A stretch of 64,000 nucleotides of DNA from Daejeonella lutea (GTDB lineage: Bacteria > Bacteroidota > Bacteroidia > Sphingobacteriales > Sphingobacteriaceae), in assembly GCF_900168015.1 (NCBI RefSeq), contig NZ_FUYR01000001.1:1548943-1612942 (forward strand), read 5' to 3'. The notes under the pieces were generated by a model. The model did no database searches. It saw only the letters and a list, made by a program, of their open reading frames with translations, and had not been told where the DNA came from. Shown piece after piece: positions 35,543-44,185 of the stretch; position 1 is the first letter of the stretch; each line of letters opens with the position of its first letter. The position numbers and the translations under genes are program-made.

Positions 35543-35992
35543 ATGATCATAGATACTCTTGACAACGCTGCTAAATATTACGGCGTACACCCCCTTTTTC
35601 AAAAAGCATTTGAATATATCAGTCAGCAAAATCTTAAGTCGCTTGAAGTAAGCAAATTCGATATTAGTGAAGGATTAAAAGGAGCTATTGCGGAAAAAGA
35701 AGGTATGACAGCAGAAGAGTCTGCAACGAAATTCGAGTGTCATAACAATAACATTGACATCCAGTTAGTTATAACTGGTCCTGAAACATTTGGATGGCGC
35801 CCAAGGAGCACCTGTTCATCGCCAAAGGGAGAATATAATGCAGAAAAAGATGTTCTGTTTTTTAACGATGCTCCGGATATGCATTTTACACTAAACGACA
35901 ATCAATTTGCAATCTTCTTTCCTGAGGATGTTCATGCTCCGATGATAGCTGACGGCGTAGTTAAGAAAATGATTATCAAGGTAAAAGCCTAA
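35543..35992 (+). CDS. YhcH/YjgK/YiaL-family protein (DUF386)
   Basis: A 149-residue cupin-like protein of the family often found in sugar-acid and sialic-acid catabolic operons, sometimes annotated as a beta-galactosidase beta chain or as a sugar anomerase. Conserved residues appear in FECHNNNIDIQLVITGPETF, where the family has His/Glu metal ligands, and in FAIFFPEDVHAPMIA, with the Phe-Pro-x-Asp-x-His motif. It follows kdgK behind a terminator hairpin, which suggests it acts on a sugar of the same pathway at a lower level. Substrate is not known. Confidence 0.88.
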   Translation: MIIDTLDNAAKYYGVHPLFQKAFEYISQQNLKSLEVSKFDISEGLKGAIAEKEGMTAEESATKFECHNNNIDIQLVITGPETFGWRPRSTCSSPKGEYNAEKDVLFFNDAPDMHFTLNDNQFAIFFPEDVHAPMIADGVVKKMIIKVKA

Positions 35993-36003
35993 TAGGATAA
36001 AGG

Positions 36004-36080
36004 AACAAAGAGCAAAGAACAAGGACAACTTGATAAAAATCAGGTATTAAATACTTTGTCTTTGCTCTTTGTTATTTGTT
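36004..36080. repeat. Heptamer-repeat hairpin between convergent genes
   Basis: AACAAAGAGCAAAG (36004-36017) pairs perfectly over 14 bp with CTTTGCTCTTTGTT (36060-36073), and further pairing is possible inward. Both arms have seven-base periodicity (AACAAAG AGCAAAG; TCTTTGC TCTTTGT). It lies between the YhcH gene and a convergent aminotransferase gene and probably serves both as terminator. Confidence 0.75.
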
Positions 36081-36093
36081 CTTAGATCATGAA

Positions 36094-36909
36094 TCAACCG
36101 TAGACATATTTGTCAAACTGTTTCATCAACGCTCTTGTAACCGGGCCCGGTGTCCCATCGCCAAGAACACGACCATCAACCCTTGTCACCGGCAAAATAT
36201 TCTTTGTTGTACTGCTGATAAAGGCTTCTTTTGCGTGCCTTAGATCGTCCATAGTCAGTTCCCGCTCGTCAATTTTGAAATTCTGATTGCTGAATTTAAG
36301 AATGTGCTTCCTGGTAACACCTTTGAGGATATTGCTCTTGGAAGTAAGAATCTCATCTTTTTCATTTATAAGAAAGAAATTCGCTCGCGGACATTCCCGT
36401 AAAACTCCATTATCGTGGTATAGAATATCGTCTTCCCCTTTTTCTTTAAGAACGGGCTGAAGCCAGATGGCCTTTAAATAATCCAGTGTTTTGGCTGAAG
36501 CGAATTGGCGCTGGTAGTCGTATGTCATCAATCCTATCGATTTTTCGAAATCTCTGTTAATAACAAAGTCTTGCTGTGTTACAATGATATTTGATGCCGC
36601 GGCTATGTTAAATCCATCTGGCGAATATCCCCCGGTTAAGGTTATTCTTACACCCGATTCTGCCAATTGGTTTTTTTCGATAAGCATGTAGAGGAGTTCT
36701 GTCAACTCTGTTCTTGAAAGTTTTACCGGCAGTCGCATTTGCTCCGCAGAGCTATAAAAGCGGTCAAGATGGTCCTCCAGAAATATAGGTTTCCCTCCAA
36801 CAGTTTTTAAAAAATCAAATATTCCATATCCGCGTTGAATAGCAAGATCAGAGATTTTGAGAGTCGCTTCTTCTTCGGCAATTATTGAGTTATTAAGCAG
36901 AACGTACAT
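36094..36909 (-). CDS. Class IV aminotransferase (D-amino acid or branched-chain type)
   Basis: A 271-residue PLP-dependent fold-type IV enzyme. Visible features are AIQRGYGIFDFLKTVGGKPI with the conserved Arg-Gly-Tyr-Gly, the catalytic PLP lysine probably in LDYLKAIWL, the PLP-phosphate region (ECPRANFFLI), and a GVTRKHIL helix. Family members include D-alanine, branched-chain and 4-amino-4-deoxychorismate enzymes; the substrate cannot be decided from sequence alone. It is on the minus strand, seven bases downstream of a P1 peptidase gene, so the two are co-transcribed. A peptide or D-amino-acid scavenging role is conceivable. Confidence 0.85.
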   Translation of the reverse strand: MYVLLNNSIIAEEEATLKISDLAIQRGYGIFDFLKTVGGKPIFLEDHLDRFYSSAEQMRLPVKLSRTELTELLYMLIEKNQLAESGVRITLTGGYSPDGFNIAAASNIIVTQQDFVINRDFEKSIGLMTYDYQRQFASAKTLDYLKAIWLQPVLKEKGEDDILYHDNGVLRECPRANFFLINEKDEILTSKSNILKGVTRKHILKFSNQNFKIDERELTMDDLRHAKEAFISSTTKNILPVTRVDGRVLGDGTPGPVTRALMKQFDKYVYG

Positions 36910-36916
36910 ATCTATT

Positions 36917-38047
36917 TTATAAACGATTATATTTTTTTAGTATCGGGATAACTTTATCGAGTGGTAATGCTTCTACCAAGCGCGACGACCGTCCTCGTGT
37001 CGTTGTAGCGGAAAACAGGGAATTAATGATAGCTTCCTCTGTCGCTTCAATTGCAGCCATAAACACCTGGGAAGTAAAATCATTGTGAAGATAGCCAGTC
37101 GTGGAAACGGGAGTTTGTGGCTGGTGCGGAATCCGAATCGCTGCAGCCGTTGAAAAAGCAATCACATAATCACCACTACCATTGGACGCAATACCGCCAG
37201 TTTTAGCCATGCCCATAAAAGCTCTTTTAGCCAGCCTTTCCAGGTTGCGTGCGTCGAGTGGGGCATCGGTAGCCACCACCATCATACAAGATCCATCAAC
37301 GTTATTTAGCAACTTATCACTGAAGGAAAACTTTCCAAGCTCTTCCCCTACAGGCACGCCGTCAATTTGCAGCACACCGCCAAAATTAGTTTGTACGAGA
37401 ACACCCACTGTGTATCCTCCCAAACTTTGGGGTAAGGTTCTTGATGATGTTCCAATTCCGCCCTTAAAGCCAAAACATACTGTTCCTGTCCCTGCACCAA
37501 CTGCTCCCTGTTCAACCTGGCCTTCTTTTGCATTGTCAATAGCATTTAGGACATTTTGCCTGCTGACATGCCGGCCACGAATATCATTGAGATAGCTATC
37601 ATTAGTTTCACCCACAAGAGCGTTAACCGACTGAACTGCCTCGTTTCCGGGCTGAGACAACGTATGTTCAATCAAGCCTTCCATCGCTGCAGCGACACCA
37701 AGAGTATTGGTTAATATAATTGGGGTCTCCAAATTTCCAAGTTCGTCAACCTGAGTACTGCCGGCTAGCTTCCCGAAACCATTGCCGCTAAAAATAGCTG
37801 CCGCGAGTTTCAGTTGAAAAATATTGCCGGATTGAGGTATTATAGCTGTTACACCGGTTCTTATAGAATCACCCTTAATTATGGTTTCATGCCCAACTTT
37901 AACCCCCGGTACATCGGTGATGGCATTCAACTTACCAGGGTTAATTACCCCAATTTTTAAGCCTATGCTACGTGGAAGTGGCCTTTCCTGCGAACAAACA
38001 CATAGAGGAGCTAGAAAAAGCAGTGCTAGAAAAAATTGTTTTTGCAT
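36917..38047 (-). CDS. P1-family (DmpA-type) peptidase with signal peptide
   Basis: A self-processing N-terminal nucleophile aminopeptidase, about 376 residues. The ATG at 38047 opens a signal peptide (MQKQFFLALLFLAPLCVCSQ); the frame's start at 38110 adds a non-conserved stretch. Family motifs are present: NAITDVPGVKVGHETI near the N-terminus, and NGSGDYVIAFSTA, where the Gly-Ser bond is cut to expose the nucleophilic Ser. Family members cleave L- or D-N-terminal residues or beta-peptides. The exported location suggests it trims cell-wall or environmental peptides; the neighbouring D-Ala carboxypeptidase and amidase fit this. Confidence 0.92.
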   Translation of the reverse strand: MQKQFFLALLFLAPLCVCSQERPLPRSIGLKIGVINPGKLNAITDVPGVKVGHETIIKGDSIRTGVTAIIPQSGNIFQLKLAAAIFSGNGFGKLAGSTQVDELGNLETPIILTNTLGVAAAMEGLIEHTLSQPGNEAVQSVNALVGETNDSYLNDIRGRHVSRQNVLNAIDNAKEGQVEQGAVGAGTGTVCFGFKGGIGTSSRTLPQSLGGYTVGVLVQTNFGGVLQIDGVPVGEELGKFSFSDKLLNNVDGSCMMVVATDAPLDARNLERLAKRAFMGMAKTGGIASNGSGDYVIAFSTAAAIRIPHQPQTPVSTTGYLHNDFTSQVFMAAIEATEEAIINSLFSATTTRGRSSRLVEALPLDKVIPILKKYNRL

Positions 38048-38242
38048 TTGCACAATATTAATCAATAATCCCGAGTCCAAAGAAATTCTACTATGGCCAA
38101 TCTGGACCATTAACCGGGGTATTTTATTTTATCAATCAGAGAACTATATTGCATTTGAAATTACCAAACTGCCCTAAAGCATTAAAGATTTTACCCAAAA
38201 TAAGCTCTCTCAAAACCAGCGCTCATTACAAAAACAAAAAAA

Positions 38243-39538
38243 TTGAAAACTACAAAATTAAATTACTTCCTGGCATTGATCTTATTCCTGGCAACATTTG
38301 ATCAAACAAAAGCACAAAGCAAGAGAAAGATTGAAAAGATCTTTAAAGCTTCTGAGATTGTCAACAATCACTATACAGGTTTTGCACTTTACGATCCTGT
38401 TAAAGACAAAATGGTTTATGAGCTGGACGCTAATAAACCTGCTATTCCCGCATCAAATACCAAAATTATAACGTTATACACGGCACTGAATATGCTCGGT
38501 GATTCAATTCCCGGGCTGCGCTACGTTACAAAGGGTGACTCACTTATATTTTGGGGGACTGGCGATCCTTCTATGATGCATCCCGATCTAAAATCTACAA
38601 AAGTCTACGACTTCTTAAAAAACTCCAATAAAAAGCTTTTCTATTCCCATAGTAATGCGAGTACTGATTTTGTGGGTTCGGCTATTTATACAATTGCGAT
38701 GGTTTCATTACCTATTGGAGAAAACACTGCACAGGCGTATGCCGGACCCGACGGAAAAGTAAGATTGAAACCAGAATTTCTAAATAACTACTTGAAGGAA
38801 GACACTTCCTATCATCCGCGATCATTTACGGTACGACGGGATGAGCGTACTAACACGTTTAGCTATCCCTCTATGGCGGTGCCGGCAGGTTTTAAGCAAA
38901 CGGTGTACCTTGTTCCCGGAGCTGGATTGACACAGCAGACTCTCAGTGAAGTGCTTGGAAAACCTGTTAATGTTACAAATATGGCCTTACCTGAAAGTGC
39001 TAAAACTCTTTACAGTATCCCTTCCGATTCACTCTACAAAAGGATGATGCTTCCGAGCGATAACTACCTGGCCGAGCAAATCCTTTACCTTTGCTCGTCA
39101 ACCCTTCCGGGAAAACTGAGTGTCGAGGCAGCAATTGCTCATAGTTTAAAAAACTATCTGACCGATCTTCCGGATCTTTTTCAATGGCGTGATGGTTCCG
39201 GCCTGTCAAGGAATAATTACTTTAGTCCGCGGTCAATCGTGAAAATGCTTATTAAGGTACGTGATAAAGTCGGCAACGAGCAGCGACTGCTTAATATGTT
39301 CCCGGTTGGTGGTGTTAGCGGGACTTTGCGCACAGCGTTTAAGACTGATAATGGAGTTCCATTTGTTTGGGCGAAAACAGGAACGCTGTCTAACGTAAGA
39401 ATCCAGGGTGGCTATATTGTCACACGCAAAGGGAAAAAATTTATCTATTCTTTCATGAATAATAATTTCTTAATTCCTTCTGCTGACATCAGCAATGAGA
39501 TGGTGCGTATCATGACTATGATCCACGAGAAATATTAG
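38243..39538 (+). CDS. dacB: D-alanyl-D-alanine carboxypeptidase of the PBP4 (S13) family
   Basis: A periplasmic peptidoglycan-modifying enzyme of 431 residues. It begins at a TTG codon (38243) that opens a signal peptide (KLNYFLALILFLATFDQTKA). The three penicillin-binding motifs are SNTK (71-74), SDN (in PSDNYLAEQILY) and KTG (378-380, AKTGTLSN). The protein is shorter than the E. coli S13 enzyme (about 477), with a reduced insert domain. It is first in a three-gene operon with an amidase and a GH18 enzyme, 31 and 10 bp apart. Confidence 0.93.
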   Translation: MKTTKLNYFLALILFLATFDQTKAQSKRKIEKIFKASEIVNNHYTGFALYDPVKDKMVYELDANKPAIPASNTKIITLYTALNMLGDSIPGLRYVTKGDSLIFWGTGDPSMMHPDLKSTKVYDFLKNSNKKLFYSHSNASTDFVGSAIYTIAMVSLPIGENTAQAYAGPDGKVRLKPEFLNNYLKEDTSYHPRSFTVRRDERTNTFSYPSMAVPAGFKQTVYLVPGAGLTQQTLSEVLGKPVNVTNMALPESAKTLYSIPSDSLYKRMMLPSDNYLAEQILYLCSSTLPGKLSVEAAIAHSLKNYLTDLPDLFQWRDGSGLSRNNYFSPRSIVKMLIKVRDKVGNEQRLLNMFPVGGVSGTLRTAFKTDNGVPFVWAKTGTLSNVRIQGGYIVTRKGKKFIYSFMNNNFLIPSADISNEMVRIMTMIHEKY

Positions 39539-39569
39539 GTTTAGTCAATTAGGAAATTATATAATCAAG

Positions 39570-40574
39570 ATGTTACTGTTAAATAAAATAAAACGAATAG
39601 GTTTTCTTTCATGCTGTATACTACTGACGGGCATTTTGACTTCTAACGCCCAGAAGTCAACTCCGCTAACAGGAAAAGTAATCGTAATAGATCCTGGTCA
39701 CGGGGGCTCTGCAGCTACAGATAGCTATAGACAGGGACCTACAGGGGAGCGGGAAGAGTGGATTGACCTACGCGTAGGAATACTTTTAAAAGGCTTACTT
39801 GAAGAGAAAGGTGCTAAAGTGTTTCTAACAAGAAGCGAAGACGTCACGTTTCCGCTGGCGGAACGTTCTAAAATGGCTGTAGATAATAAAGCAGACTTCT
39901 TTGTTTCCATTCACCACAATGCGACCGCAGACCCAGCTGTAAACTTTCCTATTATTTATTATCACGGTCTTGCATCTGAAAATGTTGCAAGCGTGGAATT
40001 TAGCAAGCACCTGGCGAAAAATCTCAGAAAGCATATGTACAAAACGAAGACCCATGTTAGTATTGTTTCCGACTTCACGATCTTTTCGGGGAGTGGAGCG
40101 AGCGTGCTTCGTGGCACCTACGGGATACCAGGTGTACTTGCAGAAGCTTCATTTTTTACGAATCCAGCCGAGGAAAGCAGGCTAAAAGAAAAAGAACATA
40201 ATCTGGGTGAAGCGATTGCCTTCGCAAATGCAATAGAGACCTTTTTCAGGAAGCCTGTTGCTGCTATCCTTCCAAAAACTCTTTCTAAATTCCCACCGCA
40301 GTTCCAAACTTTACAGGAAGCAGAACGTATGAGCCCCATCGCCCGCCGCTGGATGCAGGATTATATTGACGGACGTGAGTTGATGAAAAATAAAGATTCA
40401 GCCTCCTTACAAAAAGCATACGACCTTTTCTCGCAATCTGCAAAATCCTTCCCTGATTCACCGGTAGCTGGCAAGTGTCACAAATTTCGCGCAGTGCTTT
40501 TGCGCAAACTAGGTAAAACGGAGCAAGCCATTCAGGAAGAAACACGCGTAAGAGAATTCTATCCCAACATCTAA
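39570..40574 (+). CDS. N-acetylmuramoyl-L-alanine amidase
   Basis: A 334-residue exported Amidase_3 enzyme that cuts the bond between MurNAc and the stem peptide. A signal peptide ends near SNAQK. Zinc-ligand motifs are VIDPGHGGSA (His), EREEWIDLRVG (Glu), and FFVSIHHNATAD (His), and the catalytic Glu lies in PGVLAEASFFTN. Beyond residue 240 is a helical tail with TPR-like character (SLQKAYDLFSQSAKSFPDSP), unusual for simple amidases. It is co-transcribed with dacB and the GH18 gene, which together can open glycan, peptide and crosslink bonds of peptidoglycan. Confidence 0.92.
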   Translation: MLLLNKIKRIGFLSCCILLTGILTSNAQKSTPLTGKVIVIDPGHGGSAATDSYRQGPTGEREEWIDLRVGILLKGLLEEKGAKVFLTRSEDVTFPLAERSKMAVDNKADFFVSIHHNATADPAVNFPIIYYHGLASENVASVEFSKHLAKNLRKHMYKTKTHVSIVSDFTIFSGSGASVLRGTYGIPGVLAEASFFTNPAEESRLKEKEHNLGEAIAFANAIETFFRKPVAAILPKTLSKFPPQFQTLQEAERMSPIARRWMQDYIDGRELMKNKDSASLQKAYDLFSQSAKSFPDSPVAGKCHKFRAVLLRKLGKTEQAIQEETRVREFYPNI

Positions 40575-40584
40575 AATCATAATA

Positions 40585-41568
40585 ATGAAAAGATCAATAC
40601 TTTTAGTTACAGCATTTCTGTTCTTTTTCAGTCAGGCAGAGGCTCAAACAAAGCCCAGTGCTTCTGCCAAGAAGAAATTCAGAGTTGTAGGTTACTACTC
40701 CCTACGATCTGCAATGAACGCTGATCTCAAAACCGTCCCCTTTGACAAAATGACGCATGTTAATCTCTCGTTTCTAAACCCTGATACAATGGGAAATTTC
40801 ACCCAGGACCTCTCCGGCCTGGCTCCATTCATCAAGGCAGCTCATGAGCAAGGAGTAAAAGTCCTGCCATCAATTGCGGGCGGAGGCAGACATGACTATT
40901 ATCACAAACTTCTTCGCGATGACATGCGTGGTAAATTTGTGAATGATCTGGTAGCTATTGCAGAAAAGTACGACTTTGATGGAATCGATGTGGATATTGA
41001 AGGGAGTGATATTGACACTAATTACGAAGCATTCGTTGTTGAATTAAAAAAAGCGCTAAAAGCCAGGAAAAAACTAACGACCTCCGCAATCGCTGTATTC
41101 TACAAAAATCAGTTAACCGACCGCGCCCTTAAGCAATATGACTTTGTCAATCTGATGAGCTACGATCATACCGGACCATGGACCCCTTCGAAACCCGGGC
41201 CGCATTCTACTTACGAACATGCAGTTGCGGACCTTAACTATTTTACTGTAGATCGTAAGATCCCCAAAAAAAAGATTGTTTTAGGAGTTGGCTTTTACGG
41301 GTACGGGTTCGGACCTGAGCTAACATCTAAAGCATCCAGCATGAACTATGGTCAAATAATTAAAACATTCCCTGGTGCTGAAAACTCAGATCAGGTAACT
41401 ACACCTACCGGGCAGATCATGTATTACAACGGAACGGAGACAATGAGGAAGAAAGTCCTACTGGCAAAGGAAAAGGCTTCAGGAATAATGATCTGGCAAA
41501 TTCTGGGCGATGCTCCCGGCGATCAGTCGCTGCTGAAGTTGATTAACGATGTTGGTTACGGGAAATGA
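40585..41568 (+). CDS. Glycoside hydrolase family 18 protein, short form
   Basis: A 327-residue exported TIM-barrel enzyme. The signal peptide is MKRSILLVTAFLFFFSQAEA. The GH18 catalytic motif DGIDVDIE lies at 132-139 with Glu139 as acid; other family strands are KVLPSIAGG and LMSYDHTG. No carbohydrate-binding module or chitin-type insertion is visible. The gene is in an operon with a PBP4 and an amidase, which suggests an endo-N-acetylglucosaminidase acting on peptidoglycan rather than a chitinase. A bidirectional hairpin terminator follows. Confidence 0.9.
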   Translation: MKRSILLVTAFLFFFSQAEAQTKPSASAKKKFRVVGYYSLRSAMNADLKTVPFDKMTHVNLSFLNPDTMGNFTQDLSGLAPFIKAAHEQGVKVLPSIAGGGRHDYYHKLLRDDMRGKFVNDLVAIAEKYDFDGIDVDIEGSDIDTNYEAFVVELKKALKARKKLTTSAIAVFYKNQLTDRALKQYDFVNLMSYDHTGPWTPSKPGPHSTYEHAVADLNYFTVDRKIPKKKIVLGVGFYGYGFGPELTSKASSMNYGQIIKTFPGAENSDQVTTPTGQIMYYNGTETMRKKVLLAKEKASGIMIWQILGDAPGDQSLLKLINDVGYGK

Positions 41569-41569
41569 G

Positions 41570-41672
41570 CATTGAGCTGTGAGCTTCGGGCAAATTATAC
41601 TGATATTAAATAAAAATGGGGCAGTGAATTTATCGCTGCCCCATTTTGTATGCTTCACTCCAAAGCTCAAAG
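41570..41672. terminator. Bidirectional terminator between the GH18 and M14 genes
   Basis: AAAATGGGGCAG (41613-41624) pairs exactly with CTGCCCCATTTT (41636-41647), a 12-bp stem with an 11-nt loop, T-flanked on both strands. The hairpin is bracketed by GAGCTGTGAGCTT (41575) and CAAAGCTCAAAGCT (41661), degenerate seven-base repeats. Confidence 0.85.
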
Positions 41673-43157
41673 CTAATAGCCGTACGTATTAACCAACACT
41701 TTTGCCGGCTGACTTAAGTCCACCTTATAACCATTCACGACAGCAAATACCGGTTTACCATCCTTGGAAAGAAGGAACTGCGCATTCTGACCTATACTTG
41801 CTGACTGAACTGTGTTTTCAGCATTGTTTGTAAGATTTAACAAGCGATTTTTTATCGCTCCAGTTGGAGACTGGCCATCCGACCATTTAACAAAAAGATA
41901 CCCTTCTTTTATCAAATCAAGTTCTTGTTGAGGGGTTAGTCTATCCCATTCTGCTCTAGTCATTGTTTTGACTTTTGCGGGAGTAAATTTCAAACCACTA
42001 GCATCAATCTCATCATATCCAAAAACAAGCTCCTGATCGCCAATTTCAGCAATGCGCCCGCTGTAGGTCATGGCGGAATTATCTGATGCCCGGATCTGCG
42101 ATCTATTTACACCCAAATGAGTTATAAATTCCTGCCCTTCCTTGGTAATCATAACATTTTTCACGAAAACGTCATACAAGGAGTTATCATTCTCGGGGAT
42201 CGCGTCGTAATCTTTGATATCTTCTTTTTCAAATGAGCCTTTGGCAATTGATTCGAACGCCGTAAGCAATGCCAGGAAATTAAGTTTACGGATGAACTGC
42301 TTTTCCGGATCGTGATAGTACCCACCGGACTCAATCAAAATTGTTGATATTCCCATTCCTTGGAAAGTATCCCCGAAACAACGCGGATCAAAATCATCAT
42401 TGTACTTCGCTACGTTTCCCGGCGATTTACTTTGCAAGGCTTTATTCATCGACAGGATGATCTGAGTTGCCCGCTTCCGGACAGCGTTCATATCTTTCGG
42501 ATAATTGTAAGCTGGCGCCAGGAAAGATATTGTAGCTGAATTCTTTGATCGCCCTGAAGAGTAAAGGTAGTTCTGGTCGTGTAAATTAAACCCGATTTGA
42601 GGCTGAAGTTTCTTTGCCAGGCCCATCAGGGCACGTCCTTCTGGAGTAACCTGCATACGTGCGTCGCGATTGATATCAATCTCGAGGTCATTCCTTCTTT
42701 TCCATGCCTGAGCACCATCCGGATTAAGCATTGGAACAAAATGAAGCTCAAGATTATCCAGGATCAGCCTCTTTAACTCGTTATTGTCATCGTTCGAACT
42801 CAGGAAATTGAACACATCGAATAAGGCCATAGTCGCTGTAGATTCGTCTCCGTGCATTTGGGACCAAAGCAAAACTTTAGTTTTACCGCGGCCGGCTGTT
42901 AGGTGGTTGATGCTTCTTCCGCGTACAGATTTTCCAATTTCTTCTTTGGATAATAACTTCGAATCGACGTGTTTCTGTATCAAAGGCATCATTTCCGCGT
43001 GTTTCATAAACCTGTTTTTAATTGCAGGCTCTTTATACTTGTCATATTGTCCCCAGATCTTCTCTATCGCAACACTATTTTGTGATGAACTCTGGCACAT
43101 CGCAATATGAGAGGTGACAAGCATGAGGTTAAAAAATACCAATAATCTAATTTTCAT
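41673..43157 (-). CDS. M14-family zinc carboxypeptidase, exported
   Basis: A 494-residue exported metallopeptidase. It has a signal peptide (MKIRLLVFFNLMLVTSHIAM) and the M14 zinc site HGDE (His102, Glu105 in WSQMHGDESTATM), the substrate-binding NPDGAQAWKRRNDLEIDINR, then the third ligand His in FNLHDQNY. A catalytic Glu may lie in ILIESGGYYHDPEKQ. About 180 residues follow the catalytic domain and are beta-rich. M14 enzymes from this family cleave peptides or murein stem peptides; the setting among wall-active enzymes fits either. It is convergent with the GH18 gene and divergent from the serine hydrolase. Confidence 0.88.
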   Translation of the reverse strand: MKIRLLVFFNLMLVTSHIAMCQSSSQNSVAIEKIWGQYDKYKEPAIKNRFMKHAEMMPLIQKHVDSKLLSKEEIGKSVRGRSINHLTAGRGKTKVLLWSQMHGDESTATMALFDVFNFLSSNDDNNELKRLILDNLELHFVPMLNPDGAQAWKRRNDLEIDINRDARMQVTPEGRALMGLAKKLQPQIGFNLHDQNYLYSSGRSKNSATISFLAPAYNYPKDMNAVRKRATQIILSMNKALQSKSPGNVAKYNDDFDPRCFGDTFQGMGISTILIESGGYYHDPEKQFIRKLNFLALLTAFESIAKGSFEKEDIKDYDAIPENDNSLYDVFVKNVMITKEGQEFITHLGVNRSQIRASDNSAMTYSGRIAEIGDQELVFGYDEIDASGLKFTPAKVKTMTRAEWDRLTPQQELDLIKEGYLFVKWSDGQSPTGAIKNRLLNLTNNAENTVQSASIGQNAQFLLSKDGKPVFAVVNGYKVDLSQPAKVLVNTYGY

Positions 43158-43241
43158 CTGATTGTACGTTTTTAATGTTTATGGCTCCTGATTAAAACTT
43201 GTTTCTGAATAATATCATACAAGAATTTAATGTTTGGTGGC

Positions 43242-43272
43242 TTTATCAGATAAAAATACAATTGTATCTTTA
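43242..43272 (+). promoter_or_regulatory. Candidate promoter and palindrome before the serine hydrolase gene
   Basis: TTTA (43242-43245), 19 bp and TATCTTTA (43265-43272) resemble the Bacteroidota promoter with one substitution in each box. A perfect 12-bp palindrome ATACAATTGTAT (43256-43267) overlaps the -7 box. Confidence 0.4.
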
Positions 43273-43288
43273 ATTATATTAAATTATT

Positions 43289-44185
43289 ATGACCACAACC
43301 GTATCAGCTATCCTACTTACTCTTTCAGTGATGATCTTGCCTACCCTGAACCCGAAAATGAACCCCGAAAAGCTCAAAGAACAGATTAAGGCAGAACTTG
43401 CGAAACAAAAAGGGACTTTTGGTATTGCTTTCAAGAATATCCAAACAGGCGAAGAAATACTGATAAATGAAAGAATAAACTTCCATGCGGCCAGCACAAT
43501 GAAAACTCCGGTACTGATCGAAGCATATAAGCAAGCTGAAGCAGGAAAATTCAACATCGACCAGCCGATACTAGTCAAGAATGAATTTAAAAGTATAGTT
43601 GACGGCAGTTTGTACTCGCTTGACGCTGGCGACGACAGTGATTCATTACTCTACACTAAAGTCGGCACTAAACTTCCCATATATGATCTCCTCTACCTGA
43701 TGATCATTAAGAGCAGTAATCTTGCGACTAATATTATTATTGATCTGGTCGGGGCCCAGAACGCCAACAAAACCATGCGTGAATTGGGAGCGCACGACAT
43801 ACAGGTTTTGCGTGGTGTAGAAGACAGCAAAGCGTTTCAAAAAGGAATGAATAACACCACTACTGCTTATGATCAGATGCTCATTTTTGAAGCTATGGCA
43901 ACGGGAAAGATCGTAAATAAAAAGTCGTCAGATGCTATGATTAAAATCCTGCTCGACCAGGCGTTTAATGATAAGATCCCTGCTCAGCTTCCAAAAAACG
44001 TAAAAGTGGCACATAAAACCGGCTGGATCAAAGGTATTAACCATGATGCAGGAATCGTTTATCTACCGGATGGAAGGAAATATGTATTGGTGCTGCTTTC
44101 TAAAGAAATGACGGATGATAAGGCTGGAGTAGCTGCGATGGCAAATGTGAGCAAGATGGTTTATGATTACTTTGTCGGGAGTTAG
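43289..44185 (+). CDS. Serine hydrolase of the class A beta-lactamase fold
   Basis: A 298-residue exported protein with all three serine-penicillin-recognising motifs: STMK (69-72), SSN (142-144) and KTG (243-245, AHKTGWIKGINHD). A Glu in GVEDSKAFQKGMNNT (about 178) sits where class A enzymes place the general base Glu166, but the ExxLN form is not exact. The N-terminal hydrophobic segment (TTTVSAILLTLSVMILPTLN) may act as a signal. Such proteins are often annotated as beta-lactamase or as 'serine hydrolase'; real antibiotic hydrolysis is uncertain. It is divergent from the M14 peptidase gene. Confidence 0.85.
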   Translation: MTTTVSAILLTLSVMILPTLNPKMNPEKLKEQIKAELAKQKGTFGIAFKNIQTGEEILINERINFHAASTMKTPVLIEAYKQAEAGKFNIDQPILVKNEFKSIVDGSLYSLDAGDDSDSLLYTKVGTKLPIYDLLYLMIIKSSNLATNIIIDLVGAQNANKTMRELGAHDIQVLRGVEDSKAFQKGMNNTTTAYDQMLIFEAMATGKIVNKKSSDAMIKILLDQAFNDKIPAQLPKNVKVAHKTGWIKGINHDAGIVYLPDGRKYVLVLLSKEMTDDKAGVAAMANVSKMVYDYFVGS

